Source: JAAYDH01 sp964345825
GTDB lineage: Bacteria; Bacillota_I; Bacilli_A; RFN20; CAG-826
Assembly (NCBI GenBank): GCA_964345825.1
Contig: CAYFSI010000023.1
Location: 1 to 16,867 of the forward strand
Length of the DNA stretch: 16,867 nucleotides
Reading direction: 5' to 3'
Numbering within the stretch: the stretch's first letter is position 1; each line of letters starts with the position of its first letter. Below the pieces are notes generated by a model. That model ran no database searches. It saw only the letters and a program-made list of their open reading frames with translations, and was not told the origin of the DNA. The translations under genes were made by a program, and so were the position numbers. This document shows positions 6,387 to 12,323 of the stretch, piece by piece.

Positions 6387-7676
6387 TTAAAAACTAAGTT
6401 TTGTCTTTTTAGGGAGAATCTTAAAGATTTCTTCCACTCCGAAATGAACTCTTGTGACTGGGAACCTCTTATCAGTAGGAAAGAGATAGTAAGTATCGTC
6501 GTTGTTAGAGAAACTAATCGCGTCACCTTTACCGAAATAATCATATTCAACATGAACACTATAATTTTCTAAGGCTGGTTTATGAATATGTAATTCTTCG
6601 CCATTTTCAAAAACAGCATCGAGATGGAAGCCATCAAAATTATGAACGAGTTTACCTTTTCCAAGGCGATAATAACCACTGCCATTAGGTAAAGAATCAA
6701 TTTCAACTTCAGTAGCAATATTATAGGTGCTTGTTTCCACTTCTTTTTTGACTTCTGCTCTTTCCCATTCATACCAATTAGGGATGTGGGGAAATTCGGT
6801 AACACCACTAGTGGCGTGAAGTTCGCCTAATTCCGTCATCTCATATTCTTTGTGACAATGTTCACACCACAATTTATTGCCTTCGCTATGCATGCTGTTA
6901 CCATCCAAGCAGTTTGGACACTTGTACAAAACTTTATGAAGACCGGCTGCCCGATTCTTGAAATTGATGCGAATGTTGTGCTCTTTTTGATAGGCATAGT
7001 CATCGTATTGGAAGGCATCACGAATACGGTCATTAATCTCTTCAACACTTAAGGTCTCGATTTCTTGAGCAGATATGATACATGTCATATCCGCGGTGAC
7101 TTTTAATTTGCGTTTGTATAGATGGTTCCAGACTGGTTGTCTTAAGTGGTCACCATGACAAATCAAAGTGACAACTGGCTTTTTGAGCAGTTTGGCCATC
7201 TTTCCTAAACTATCAGGAAGAATCGCTGTGGTTCCAACGAGGGAATAACGCGCTTCGGGGTATATAGCACAGATGTATTTATTCTTATTTAAACCATGCA
7301 TGATATTTCGCACAATTCGCACATCAGAAACAAACTTTCTCTTTAACAAACATCCAACATTGCGTAGCAATTTTTCTCGGCCGATAAATCCATCGACAGC
7401 GACGATATAGTTAGCAAATCTTGGAAATATGGCTTTCACTGCAACTTTAAAATCAAGAAAACTATTGTGGTTGCATAAAAGGAGATAAGGACCTTTGACG
7501 CCTTTCATATCGTGTTTATAGACTTTAGATCTTGTCGCTATGAGCTCCGGGAAAGATAAAAGCCAAGTGAGTGGCTTGAGATACCATGAAACCTTTCGGG
7601 GTGGACTCACTAAATCGAAACGAGGCATAGAATTTACTTCTGATAAAGTCTTATAAGTGATGTCGCTTAATTTCAT
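6387..7676 (-). CDS. PlsC-like lysophospholipid acyltransferase with C-terminal zinc ribbon
   Basis: A 429-residue protein. Residues about 45-220 match the PlsC/LPLAT fold, which moves an acyl group onto a lysophospholipid or glycerol phosphate at the inner face of the membrane. The catalytic HX4D is NHNSFLD (H70, D75); the substrate-binding EGxR block reads YPEAR (139-143). Residues 253-274 form a CPNC...CEHC zinc ribbon. After it comes a soluble region (about 280-429), partly beta-like, starting with EMTELGEL and NWYEWERAEV, for which I know no function. Plain PlsC enzymes are about 200-250 residues, so the C-terminal half is an extension. ATG 7676 follows TAGGAG by 6 nt. The gene is divergent from the SDR gene. 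I am sure of the acyltransferase domain; the acceptor substrate is unknown. Confidence 0.88.
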   Translation of the reverse strand: MKLSDITYKTLSEVNSMPRFDLVSPPRKVSWYLKPLTWLLSFPELIATRSKVYKHDMKGVKGPYLLLCNHNSFLDFKVAVKAIFPRFANYIVAVDGFIGREKLLRNVGCLLKRKFVSDVRIVRNIMHGLNKNKYICAIYPEARYSLVGTTAILPDSLGKMAKLLKKPVVTLICHGDHLRQPVWNHLYKRKLKVTADMTCIISAQEIETLSVEEINDRIRDAFQYDDYAYQKEHNIRINFKNRAAGLHKVLYKCPNCLDGNSMHSEGNKLWCEHCHKEYEMTELGELHATSGVTEFPHIPNWYEWERAEVKKEVETSTYNIATEVEIDSLPNGSGYYRLGKGKLVHNFDGFHLDAVFENGEELHIHKPALENYSVHVEYDYFGKGDAISFSNNDDTYYLFPTDKRFPVTRVHFGVEEIFKILPKKTKLSF

Positions 7677-7723
7677 AGGTTTCTCCTAATTGAAGATACT
7701 CAAAACCAATATCTATCTTCTAG

Positions 7724-7753
7724 ATTTTAAACTGACCCTTAAGGTAATACCAA
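7724..7753 (-). promoter_or_regulatory. Candidate promoter of the acyltransferase gene
   Basis: The -35 box TTGGTA (7753 to 7748), an 18-nt spacer and the -10 box TAAAAT (7729 to 7724). The spacer holds a perfect 8-bp palindrome CCTTAAGG (7737-7744). A second dyad, GAAGATA / TATCTTC (7692-7698 and 7714-7720), lies between the start and the ribosome binding site. These could be operators, but no regulator is identified. Confidence 0.4.
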
Positions 7754-7872
7754 CTAATAAATATTAAAGCGAAGCTAATATCTGTAAATTTTAAAAGAAT
7801 TTTTGCAACATTGTTTCAGTTGTATTGCTTAATTATTCATTAACTTTTGTCTGAGACATTGTTGATGATAAT

Positions 7873-7900
7873 TTGCATTTAAAGAATTTAAATCTACAAT
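7873..7900 (+). promoter_or_regulatory. Promoter of the SDR gene
   Basis: The -35 box TTGCAT (7873-7878), a 16-nt spacer and the -10 box TACAAT (7895-7900). The predicted start, near 7907, leaves a leader of only about 9 nt that holds the GAGGG ribosome binding site. Confidence 0.55.
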
Positions 7901-7915
7901 GAAAGTAGAGGGAAT

Positions 7916-8890
7916 ATGAAATACCTTATTACTGGGGCTAGTGGCCATGTTGGGAAATGTTTAGTTGATACATTATTGAAGAAAAAAGCCTCGATAAGGG
8001 TTTTGGTATTGCCTGGTGAAGTTTATCCATATAAGGGAGTAGAGACCATCTATGGTGATGTAACTAAAAAAGAAACTCTCATTCCCTTCTTTGAGAATGA
8101 AGATAAAGAGGATTTGATTCTCATCCATCTAGCGGCAATTATTAGTATTTTTCAAAAAGGTGATCCGCGAGTTCGTTTAGTAAATGTTATCGGAACGCAA
8201 AATGTCATGGAATTGGCTTTAACTAATCATGTCAAAAAAGTAATTCATGTCTCATCCGTTCACGCCTTAAGTGAAGGTGATAAAAACCATCTATTTAAAG
8301 AACAAATCGTCTTTTATCCTGAGCGAGTAAATGGTCAATACGCAAAGAGCAAAGCTGAAGCTAATAATTTTGTGATGTCATTAATCCAAAAGGGTTTACC
8401 AGCCATTATTGTGCATCCTTCAGGAATTATCGGCCCCTTTGATGATGGTTACAGTCATCTCGTGGCCTTGTTGAAAGATTACTATGATGGGAAACTAACT
8501 TCGATTGTCAAAGGTGGTTATGATTTTGTGGATGTTCGAGATGTCGTCGACGGGATTTTAAAAACCATTGAAAAAGGCAGAATTGGTGAATGCTATATCC
8601 TGTCCAACCGTTACTACTCCATCCAAGAGATATTAAATATCGCCTCAGAGGTAACGGGAAAAAAACCAATTAAAAGAGTCTTACCATCTTGGTTTGTGAA
8701 AATATTCGCTCCAATAGCCGAAATTTGGTACAAGATAAGAAAAAAGACTCCGCTATTTACAAAATGTGCTATTTCAACAGTCGATAGTAAAGATCGTTTT
8801 TCACACGATAAGGCAAACAAGGAGTTGGACTACACAAATCGTGATATCAAAGACACAATTAAAGATACATACAATTATTTACAAAGATAA
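7916..8890 (+). CDS. NAD(P)-dependent epimerase/dehydratase (extended SDR)
   Basis: A 324-residue cytoplasmic enzyme of the extended short-chain dehydrogenase/reductase family, with a Rossmann fold binding NAD(P). Visible: TGASGHVG (6-13), the TGxxGxxG cofactor loop; HLAA (71-74); catalytic Ser in HVSSVHAL (111-118); and YAKSK (Y142, K146), the YxxxK catalytic pair. HPSGIIGPFD (167-176) is typical of the dihydroflavonol-4-reductase/sugar-epimerase branch. The substrate is not deducible: nucleotide sugar, sterol-like and ketone substrates all occur in this branch. ATG 7916 is preceded by GAGGG at short spacing. It is the only long plus-strand gene between 0.3 and 15.8 kb, and no clear terminator follows it before the tRNA-Leu region. 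Confidence 0.9.
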   Translation: MKYLITGASGHVGKCLVDTLLKKKASIRVLVLPGEVYPYKGVETIYGDVTKKETLIPFFENEDKEDLILIHLAAIISIFQKGDPRVRLVNVIGTQNVMELALTNHVKKVIHVSSVHALSEGDKNHLFKEQIVFYPERVNGQYAKSKAEANNFVMSLIQKGLPAIIVHPSGIIGPFDDGYSHLVALLKDYYDGKLTSIVKGGYDFVDVRDVVDGILKTIEKGRIGECYILSNRYYSIQEILNIASEVTGKKPIKRVLPSWFVKIFAPIAEIWYKIRKKTPLFTKCAISTVDSKDRFSHDKANKELDYTNRDIKDTIKDTYNYLQR

Positions 8891-9014
8891 GCTTCATAAA
8901 TTAGCACTAAAAAAGCTCACTGATGTAAGGATGTTATTTAGTTTTCAAAAAATACTCTCAAAAATATAAAGAAAAGTCTTGTCAAATATAACCACTGAAT
9001 TCATCTAATGAAAA

Positions 9015-9055
9015 CCCTCCTTTATCGTACCATTTCTGGTCCAATAAACGGGGGG
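9015..9055 (-). terminator. Long GAAA-capped hairpin downstream of tRNA-Leu, candidate terminator
   Basis: On the minus strand, about 13 nt past the tRNA-Leu CCA, CCCCCC-G-TTTATT pairs with GATAAA-GGAGGG (one C-A mismatch, one bulged G). Inside it sits ACCA-GAAA-TGGT, a 4-bp stem with a GNRA-type loop. It is followed by only TTTTC, a short U-run. A terminator or processing structure for the tRNA transcript is the simplest reading. The GGAGG inside the stem resembles a ribosome binding site, but no convincing gene follows. Confidence 0.45.
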
Positions 9056-9068
9056 AATTTCAGTCATA

Positions 9069-9154
9069 TGGTGCCCGCGGCCGGAGTCGAACCGGCATGG
9101 CTCTAAACCGATGGATTTTGAGTCCATTGCGTCTACCAATTTCACCACGCGGGC
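9069..9154 (-). tRNA. tRNA-Leu (anticodon CAA)
   Basis: An 86-nt class II tRNA with a long variable arm. The acceptor GCCCGCG pairs with CGCGGGC, with discriminator A and an encoded CCA (9071 to 9069). The anticodon arm is ATGGA-CTCAAAA-TCCAT, giving CAA, which reads UUG. The T arm contains GTTCGACTCC. It is a single-gene unit with its own promoter. Confidence 0.95.
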
Positions 9155-9171
9155 ATTATTGCGCTGTGATT

Positions 9172-9199
9172 ATTATATAAAGAATAAGGAAAAACTCAA
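9172..9199 (-). promoter_or_regulatory. Promoter of tRNA-Leu
   Basis: The -35 box TTGAGT (9199 to 9194), a 16-nt spacer and the -10 box TATAAT (9177 to 9172). The expected start near 9165 leaves a leader of about 11 nt before the mature tRNA. Confidence 0.7.
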
Positions 9200-9210
9200 T
9201 CTATTTTTTA

Positions 9211-9220
9211 TAAGCGATAA
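9211..9220 (-). repeat. TTATCGCTTA motif upstream of the tRNA-Leu promoter
   Basis: The minus strand reads TTATCGCTTA 11 nt before the -35 box of tRNA-Leu. The same 10-mer, in the same orientation, is 7 nt before the -35 of the Thr-Val unit (333 to 324), with an inverted copy at 275-284. This position upstream of two separate tRNA promoters suggests a shared cis-acting site; the binding factor is unknown. Confidence 0.5.
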
Positions 9221-9243
9221 GGCAATAGAATGACGCATTTAGA

Positions 9244-9273
9244 TTGTTGTTTGTATGATAGGTGCAATATAAT
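9244..9273 (+). promoter_or_regulatory. Promoter of the sigma-region-2 gene
   Basis: The -35 box TTGTTG (9244-9249), an 18-nt spacer and the -10 box TATAAT (9268-9273), with a start near 9280. It is divergent from the tRNA-Leu promoter, and the TTATCGCTTA motif lies between the two. Confidence 0.55.
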
Positions 9274-9306
9274 CCAATAAAAGAGAAATTTTTTTAGTAT
9301 TTACTT

Positions 9307-9510
9307 ATGAGTATAACTAATAAGGAATTGAAAATAATGGCCAAAGAAATTAGAAATGGCCAAATGTCGAGTTTTGATCCTTTTTACGAAGCCATAAAAC
9401 GCGTTATCTTCTTCAATATTTATAGTTATGTCAAGCATCACAAAACAGCAGAAGACCTTCTGCAAGATACTTATGTCGCTTTTCTAAAATCTGCTAATAG
9501 TATCGATTAA
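9307..9510 (+). CDS. Sigma-70/ECF region-2-only protein, truncated or free-standing
   Basis: A 67-residue protein that resembles the N-terminus of an ECF-type sigma factor. KELKIMAKEIRNGQ (6-19) is the usual leading helix, FDPFYEAIKRVIFFNIYSYV (23-42) is region 2.1-like, and AEDLLQDTYVAFLK (48-61) is the hallmark of region 2.2, which contacts the RNA polymerase beta' clamp. It stops at TAA just where the -10-melting part of region 2 should follow; region 4 is absent. Past the stop the frame runs 13 more codons without sigma resemblance. Either a decayed full-length factor, or a region-2-only partner like RsoA of Bacillus, which works with a separate region-4 protein. ATG 9307 has no ribosome binding site; ATG 9337, 10 nt after AGGA, would give 57 residues. 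Its promoter and strong terminator argue it is transcribed. Confidence 0.6.
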   Translation: MSITNKELKIMAKEIRNGQMSSFDPFYEAIKRVIFFNIYSYVKHHKTAEDLLQDTYVAFLKSANSID

Positions 9511-9563
9511 CCAACTCAAGAAGAAATAGTTGACTTCATCATCGTGGAATAAATCCCCCCTCG

Positions 9564-9600
9564 AAAAGGCTAGGCCAAATATTGACCTAGCCTTTTCTTT
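9564..9600 (+). terminator. Strong terminator, probably bidirectional
   Basis: Perfect 11-bp stem AAAAGGCTAGG / CCTAGCCTTTT (9564-9574 and 9586-9596) with an 11-nt loop. On the plus strand it continues TTTTCTTTT, ending the sigma-like gene. On the minus strand it lies 3 nt after the GPx stop codon with only four Us, so it may also end that transcript. Confidence 0.85.
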
Positions 9601-10073
9601 TACCCTAATAGTTTTAAAATATCTGCTTCAATCGCTAAGGGCTTAAATGGTGGCTCATATCGATTAATTATATTGCCATTACGATCCACGAGAAATTTCG
9701 TGAAGTTCCAAGCGATTTTCTTACCTGGTTCAACTGGTGAGTTATCTTTTAGATATCGGTAGAGAGGGTGCTCATTTTTACCATTGACATTTATCTTTTC
9801 AAATTGAGGGAACTTGATTCTCCAAGTTAGTACACAAGCATCGTGAATTTCTTCGGAAGTTCCGGGAGCTTGTTTTAAGAATTGGTTACAAGGAAAATCG
9901 AGAATTTCGAATCCCTTGTCGTTATATTTCTTATAGAGCTCCATTAATTCATCATATTGAGGAGTAAAACCACATTTTGTGGCCGTATTTACAATCAGCA
10001 AAACTTTGCCTTTAAAATTTGATAATGGGACTTCTTGTCCTTTGTAATCTTTCATAATATAGTCATAAATCAT
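9600..10073 (-). CDS. gpx: Glutathione-peroxidase-family thiol peroxidase
   Basis: A 157-residue cytoplasmic peroxidase that reduces H2O2 and organic hydroperoxides. The family tetrad is visible: C34 in TATKCGFTPQY (peroxidatic Cys, not selenocysteine), Q68 in FLKQAPG, and W122-N123 in WNFTKFLVD. FPCNQF (60-65) is a family signature. C80 lies 46 residues after C34, where thioredoxin-dependent GPx enzymes carry the resolving cysteine, so an atypical 2-Cys mechanism using thioredoxin is likelier than glutathione. The length is normal for bacterial GPx. ATG 10073 is preceded by AAGG about 10 nt upstream; another ATG at 10080 is out of frame and ends at once. It has its own extended -10 promoter and ends at the strong hairpin at 9564-9596. 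Confidence 0.93.
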   Translation of the reverse strand: MIYDYIMKDYKGQEVPLSNFKGKVLLIVNTATKCGFTPQYDELMELYKKYNDKGFEILDFPCNQFLKQAPGTSEEIHDACVLTWRIKFPQFEKINVNGKNEHPLYRYLKDNSPVEPGKKIAWNFTKFLVDRNGNIINRYEPPFKPLAIEADILKLLG

Positions 10074-10098
10074 AAATCATTTACCTTCTTTCTATTAA

Positions 10099-10107
10099 AG
10101 TATAACA
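10099..10107 (-). promoter_or_regulatory. Extended -10 promoter element of the GPx gene
   Basis: TGTTATACT (10107 to 10099), an extended -10 box (TGn plus TATACT), lies about 26 nt upstream of the start codon. No good -35 box is seen at 17 nt, which extended -10 promoters tolerate. Confidence 0.45.
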
Positions 10108-10140
10108 AAATGATTAATTATCGCCTTTTGAAACGCTCAT

Positions 10141-10191
10141 AAAAAGAAAATCCCCTTGATAGTTTGTTCTAATAATCCAAATTAAGGGGAT
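10141..10191 (-). terminator. Rho-independent terminator after tRNA-Arg
   Basis: ATCCCCTT (10191 to 10184) pairs perfectly with AAGGGGAT (10157 to 10150). The long loop contains a second TTTG/CAAA pairing. On the minus strand it is followed by TTTCTTTTT. It lies 15 nt past the tRNA-Arg CCA end. Confidence 0.8.
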
Positions 10192-10205
10192 AATTTCATT
10201 TTTGT

Positions 10206-10282
10206 TGGCGCGCTTGATGCGATTCGAACGCATGACCTCAACCTTCGGAGGGTTGCACTCTATCCAACTGAGCTACAAGCGC
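10206..10282 (-). tRNA. tRNA-Arg (anticodon CCG)
   Basis: Full cloverleaf of 77 nt. The acceptor GCGCTTG pairs with CAAGCGC, with discriminator G and an encoded CCA (10208 to 10206). The anticodon arm is CAACC-CTCCGAA-GGTTG, giving CCG, which reads CGG only. It begins 28 nt after the stop codon of the YhhN-like gene with no terminator between, so part of its transcript may come from that operon. Confidence 0.95.
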
Positions 10283-10286
10283 AGTA

Positions 10287-10298
10287 ATTATAATTATA
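10287..10298 (-). promoter_or_regulatory. Tandem -10 boxes before tRNA-Arg
   Basis: Two adjacent TATAAT hexamers (10298-10293 and 10292-10287) sit just before the tRNA. The upstream one would start transcription near 10286, 4 nt before the mature 5' end. No convincing -35 box is seen, so promoter strength is doubtful. Confidence 0.35.
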
Positions 10299-10310
10299 TA
10301 CAATCTATTT

Positions 10311-11051
10311 CTAGGCAGTGAGTTTATGTCTCCGTGCAATAAAGAAAAATCCACTCAATGAAAGCAAAACTTGCGAGGGCAAATAAAAAAGCCAAGCAAA
10401 GTTAAAATTAACAGAGAGAAGACTATTAGTGAAATGATCAGAAGGAAGCTGCAAAATATCGACTAAATAGCCAAAACCAATAAAGAAATCGCACCCTAAA
10501 AACAACAATAGACCAAGGGCCAAGAAAAGATGGGAACGGACATGAATGAAACTAAAGACGATATTGACCAGTAGTTGAGAGAAGTAGAATAAGGAAATAA
10601 ATACCAAATAATTAAAGGAAGATTGAAGAACAACTAATGCCGCTACTTCAAGAACAATAAGCAGTGCTGCCCTAATAGCTAAATTAATCCATAGTTCTCG
10701 CTTAGATTTCTTCACCAATTGAATGGCGACAAGATAGCAGATTTGGCAGAGACTAAAAGAAGTCATCGCTAAACTTTGAAAAGTTAAGTTTAGATGAGGA
10801 CTGAGTAGAACCAGAAATGTATCCGCGATAAGAGTAAAAAATAACGCTAATAAGATGAATAAATTGAAATTTGTTTTCTTTCTTAAAAAGACAATTAATC
10901 CAGTGATAAAACACAAACAAATCCCAATATATTCAAGAATATAAATATTCTTGGTAAAAGGAACGAACTCAATGAATGAAAATAAAACTATTTCCGCAAT
11001 AAGAAAAAGGGGAATATAGACAGTTGTTAATATATCACTTCTTTTCGTCAT
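10311..11051 (-). CDS. YhhN/TMEM86-like membrane protein (lysoplasmalogenase family)
   Basis: A 246-residue, very hydrophobic protein with about eight membrane segments. Family-like features: Asp inside a helix in FFTLIADTFLVL (D77), a Cys-Gln pair in SFSLCQICYL (about 100-106), GCDFFIGFGYL with intramembrane D188, and the terminal FYLPSQVLLSLS (222-233). The two buried acidic residues and the terminal YLPxQ segment match my memory of the YhhN/TMEM86 family, whose animal members cleave the vinyl-ether bond of lysoplasmalogens; the activity of bacterial members is less clear. ATG 11051 lies 1 nt after the stop codon of the YwaF-like gene, so translation is probably coupled. The assignment is plausible but made without a profile search; a generic multi-pass membrane protein is the fallback. 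Confidence 0.65.
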   Translation of the reverse strand: MTKRSDILTTVYIPLFLIAEIVLFSFIEFVPFTKNIYILEYIGICLCFITGLIVFLRKKTNFNLFILLALFFTLIADTFLVLLSPHLNLTFQSLAMTSFSLCQICYLVAIQLVKKSKRELWINLAIRAALLIVLEVAALVVLQSSFNYLVFISLFYFSQLLVNIVFSFIHVRSHLFLALGLLLFLGCDFFIGFGYLVDILQLPSDHFTNSLLSVNFNFAWLFYLPSQVLLSLSGFFFIARRHKLTA

Positions 11052-11052
11052 A

Positions 11053-11889
11053 TTATTGGTTCGTTTTTAACGTCCTAAGGTAGTTCTGACGAACAACGTG
11101 ACAAACTTTATTAATTCCAAAACCAATCCAATAAAATATCGAAGCAATTGAACAGAATCCCAATGCGTAAGTCAATAAAAACACTGGATAAGGAACGCTG
11201 GCATAAATATTAGTGAGAATAGGAAGGTGATTTCCAAATTTTTGACTGATGTAAAACATATTGAATGTTTCATTAACAAATGATGGAACAATGTAGTTCA
11301 AGCTTAACGCTATCAAAAGAAAAATGCTAAAAATAACAAAGCTTCCAAGCCAGAATTCAAGATTTAATGATTTACGATAATAAGTGAGTAAGAAAACACC
11401 CACTACTATTTGTAATCCGTGATGAAGCATAGTTTGAATATTGATGCCAATTATGGGAGTGAAAACATCATTTGGATAGGCAAAGACAACAAGACCGCCA
11501 AATAGGCCGAATAAGGCAAGATATCCAAATAATGAATCACGAATTTTGCTTGGTTTTAAGAAACCAGCAATAATCATGACATACATTGGAGTGGAACAAA
11601 GCTGCAAAGGAAAGGCATACCATTGATAATCAACAATGAGATTGTTACTTGCATCCAATCTGAATGTAAAGATCAACTGCTTATATATTTCAAATAGAAT
11701 CATAATTCCGCCGCAGACAAGTAAAACAATACGTAATGTCTTTTCATTGTGATGATGGTTAGCAAGAACAATCGCTCCAATACAAGCAATAATCAACAAA
11801 CCAACAAAAAGTAAATGGAACCATCCATAGCTAGGGGGAGTATCCATTCCTAAAGAAAAGAAGCGAATAATATTTTTTAAAAAATCCAC
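11053..11889 (-). CDS. YwaF/TMEM164-family membrane protein (TIGR02206)
   Basis: A 278-residue integral membrane protein with about seven or eight helices. FPLQLCSTPMY (93-103) and MLHHGLQ (154-160) are the two blocks I associate with the YwaF (TIGR02206) and TMEM164 family. C98 and H156 are 58 residues apart, equal to the separation of Cys123 and His181 reported as essential in human TMEM164, an acyltransferase making ether phospholipids (recalled, not checked). An early WFH (23-25) and LFEIYKQ (65-71) are also family-like. The start is GTG 11889 with GGAGG 8 nt upstream; no better ATG exists. It is the first gene of a two-gene operon with the YhhN-like gene, behind a good promoter. The bacterial function is unproven. 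Confidence 0.75.
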   Translation of the reverse strand: MDFLKNIIRFFSLGMDTPPSYGWFHLLFVGLLIIACIGAIVLANHHHNEKTLRIVLLVCGGIMILFEIYKQLIFTFRLDASNNLIVDYQWYAFPLQLCSTPMYVMIIAGFLKPSKIRDSLFGYLALFGLFGGLVVFAYPNDVFTPIIGINIQTMLHHGLQIVVGVFLLTYYRKSLNLEFWLGSFVIFSIFLLIALSLNYIVPSFVNETFNMFYISQKFGNHLPILTNIYASVPYPVFLLTYALGFCSIASIFYWIGFGINKVCHVVRQNYLRTLKTNQ

Positions 11890-11930
11890 TGAGATATCCT
11901 CCAGTTAATATAACGAATCAACCGCAACCG

Positions 11931-11958
11931 ATTATACTCTATTGCTTAATAAAAGCAA
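11931..11958 (-). promoter_or_regulatory. Promoter of the YwaF-YhhN operon
   Basis: The -35 box TTGCTT (11958 to 11953), a 16-nt spacer and a perfect -10 TATAAT (11936 to 11931). The -35 overlaps the T-rich tail of the upstream terminator. Confidence 0.65.
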
Positions 11959-11977
11959 GCCCCAGCAGATTTTGGGG
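11950..11977 (-). terminator. Terminator after the rhodanese gene
   Basis: The minus-strand stem CCCCA / TGGGG (11977-11973 and 11964-11960), with an 8-nt loop, is followed by CTTGCTTTTATT. It lies 44 nt past the rhodanese stop. The stem is short, so termination may be partial. Confidence 0.5.
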
Positions 11978-12021
11978 TTTACAGAAATAGATAATTGATA
12001 AATTAATAGCGCCAGGCTAGA

Positions 12022-12321
12022 TTAAATTTCTAATTGTCCTTTGTAGACACTCATGCCGCCTAAGATATTGGTAACATTATAGCCTTGTTTATCAAGATAA
12101 CGAGCCGCTACATCGGAACGGGCTCCAGAATAACAAACGACATAATAGTGACTATATTTATCTAATTGATTAATGTTCTTAAGAAAGGTAGACATCGGTA
12201 CATTAAGTGCACCTGGGATGTGCCCTTCCTCAAATTCATAATCTTCTCTAACGTCAATGACATTAGCTTTTTCTTTTTTGATGGCTTGTTCAAATTCCAT
12301 CATCGTAATAGTTGCAAACAT
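12022..12321 (-). CDS. Single-domain rhodanese (sulfurtransferase)
   Basis: A 99-residue cytoplasmic protein with one rhodanese domain, which carries sulfane sulfur as a cysteine persulfide. NVIDVREDYEFEEGHIPGALNVP (20-42) is the first family block, with the invariant DVRE and GHIPGA. The active-site loop is CYSGARS (63-69) with catalytic C63. LGGMSVYKG near the C-terminus is the closing block. It begins 2 nt after the stop codon of the CoA-disulfide-reductase gene, so the two form an operon. It probably accepts sulfur from, or hands it to, that reductase; the donor and acceptor are inferred. ATG 12321 has GGAAAG about 9 nt upstream; Met7 or Met8 are possible later starts. Confidence 0.93.
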   Translation of the reverse strand: MFATITMMEFEQAIKKEKANVIDVREDYEFEEGHIPGALNVPMSTFLKNINQLDKYSHYYVVCYSGARSDVAARYLDKQGYNVTNILGGMSVYKGQLEI

Positions 12322-12323
12322 AT

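Noticed and set aside
6296..7048. Minus-strand ORFs overlapping the acyltransferase in other frames
   Set aside because: They are out-of-frame shadows inside a gene whose catalytic and zinc motifs are intact.
8945..9004. 19-codon minus-strand ORF after an AAGGAGG
   Set aside because: The ribosome-binding-like AAGGAGG is part of the hairpin at 9015-9055 and is about 11 nt from the ATG. The short product has no features, so the hairpin explains the sequence better.
9015..9026. Resemblance of plus-strand CCCTCCTTTA to the 16S rRNA 3' end
   Set aside because: Only the short CCTCC core matches, no other rRNA sequence is nearby, and the stretch is one arm of a hairpin.
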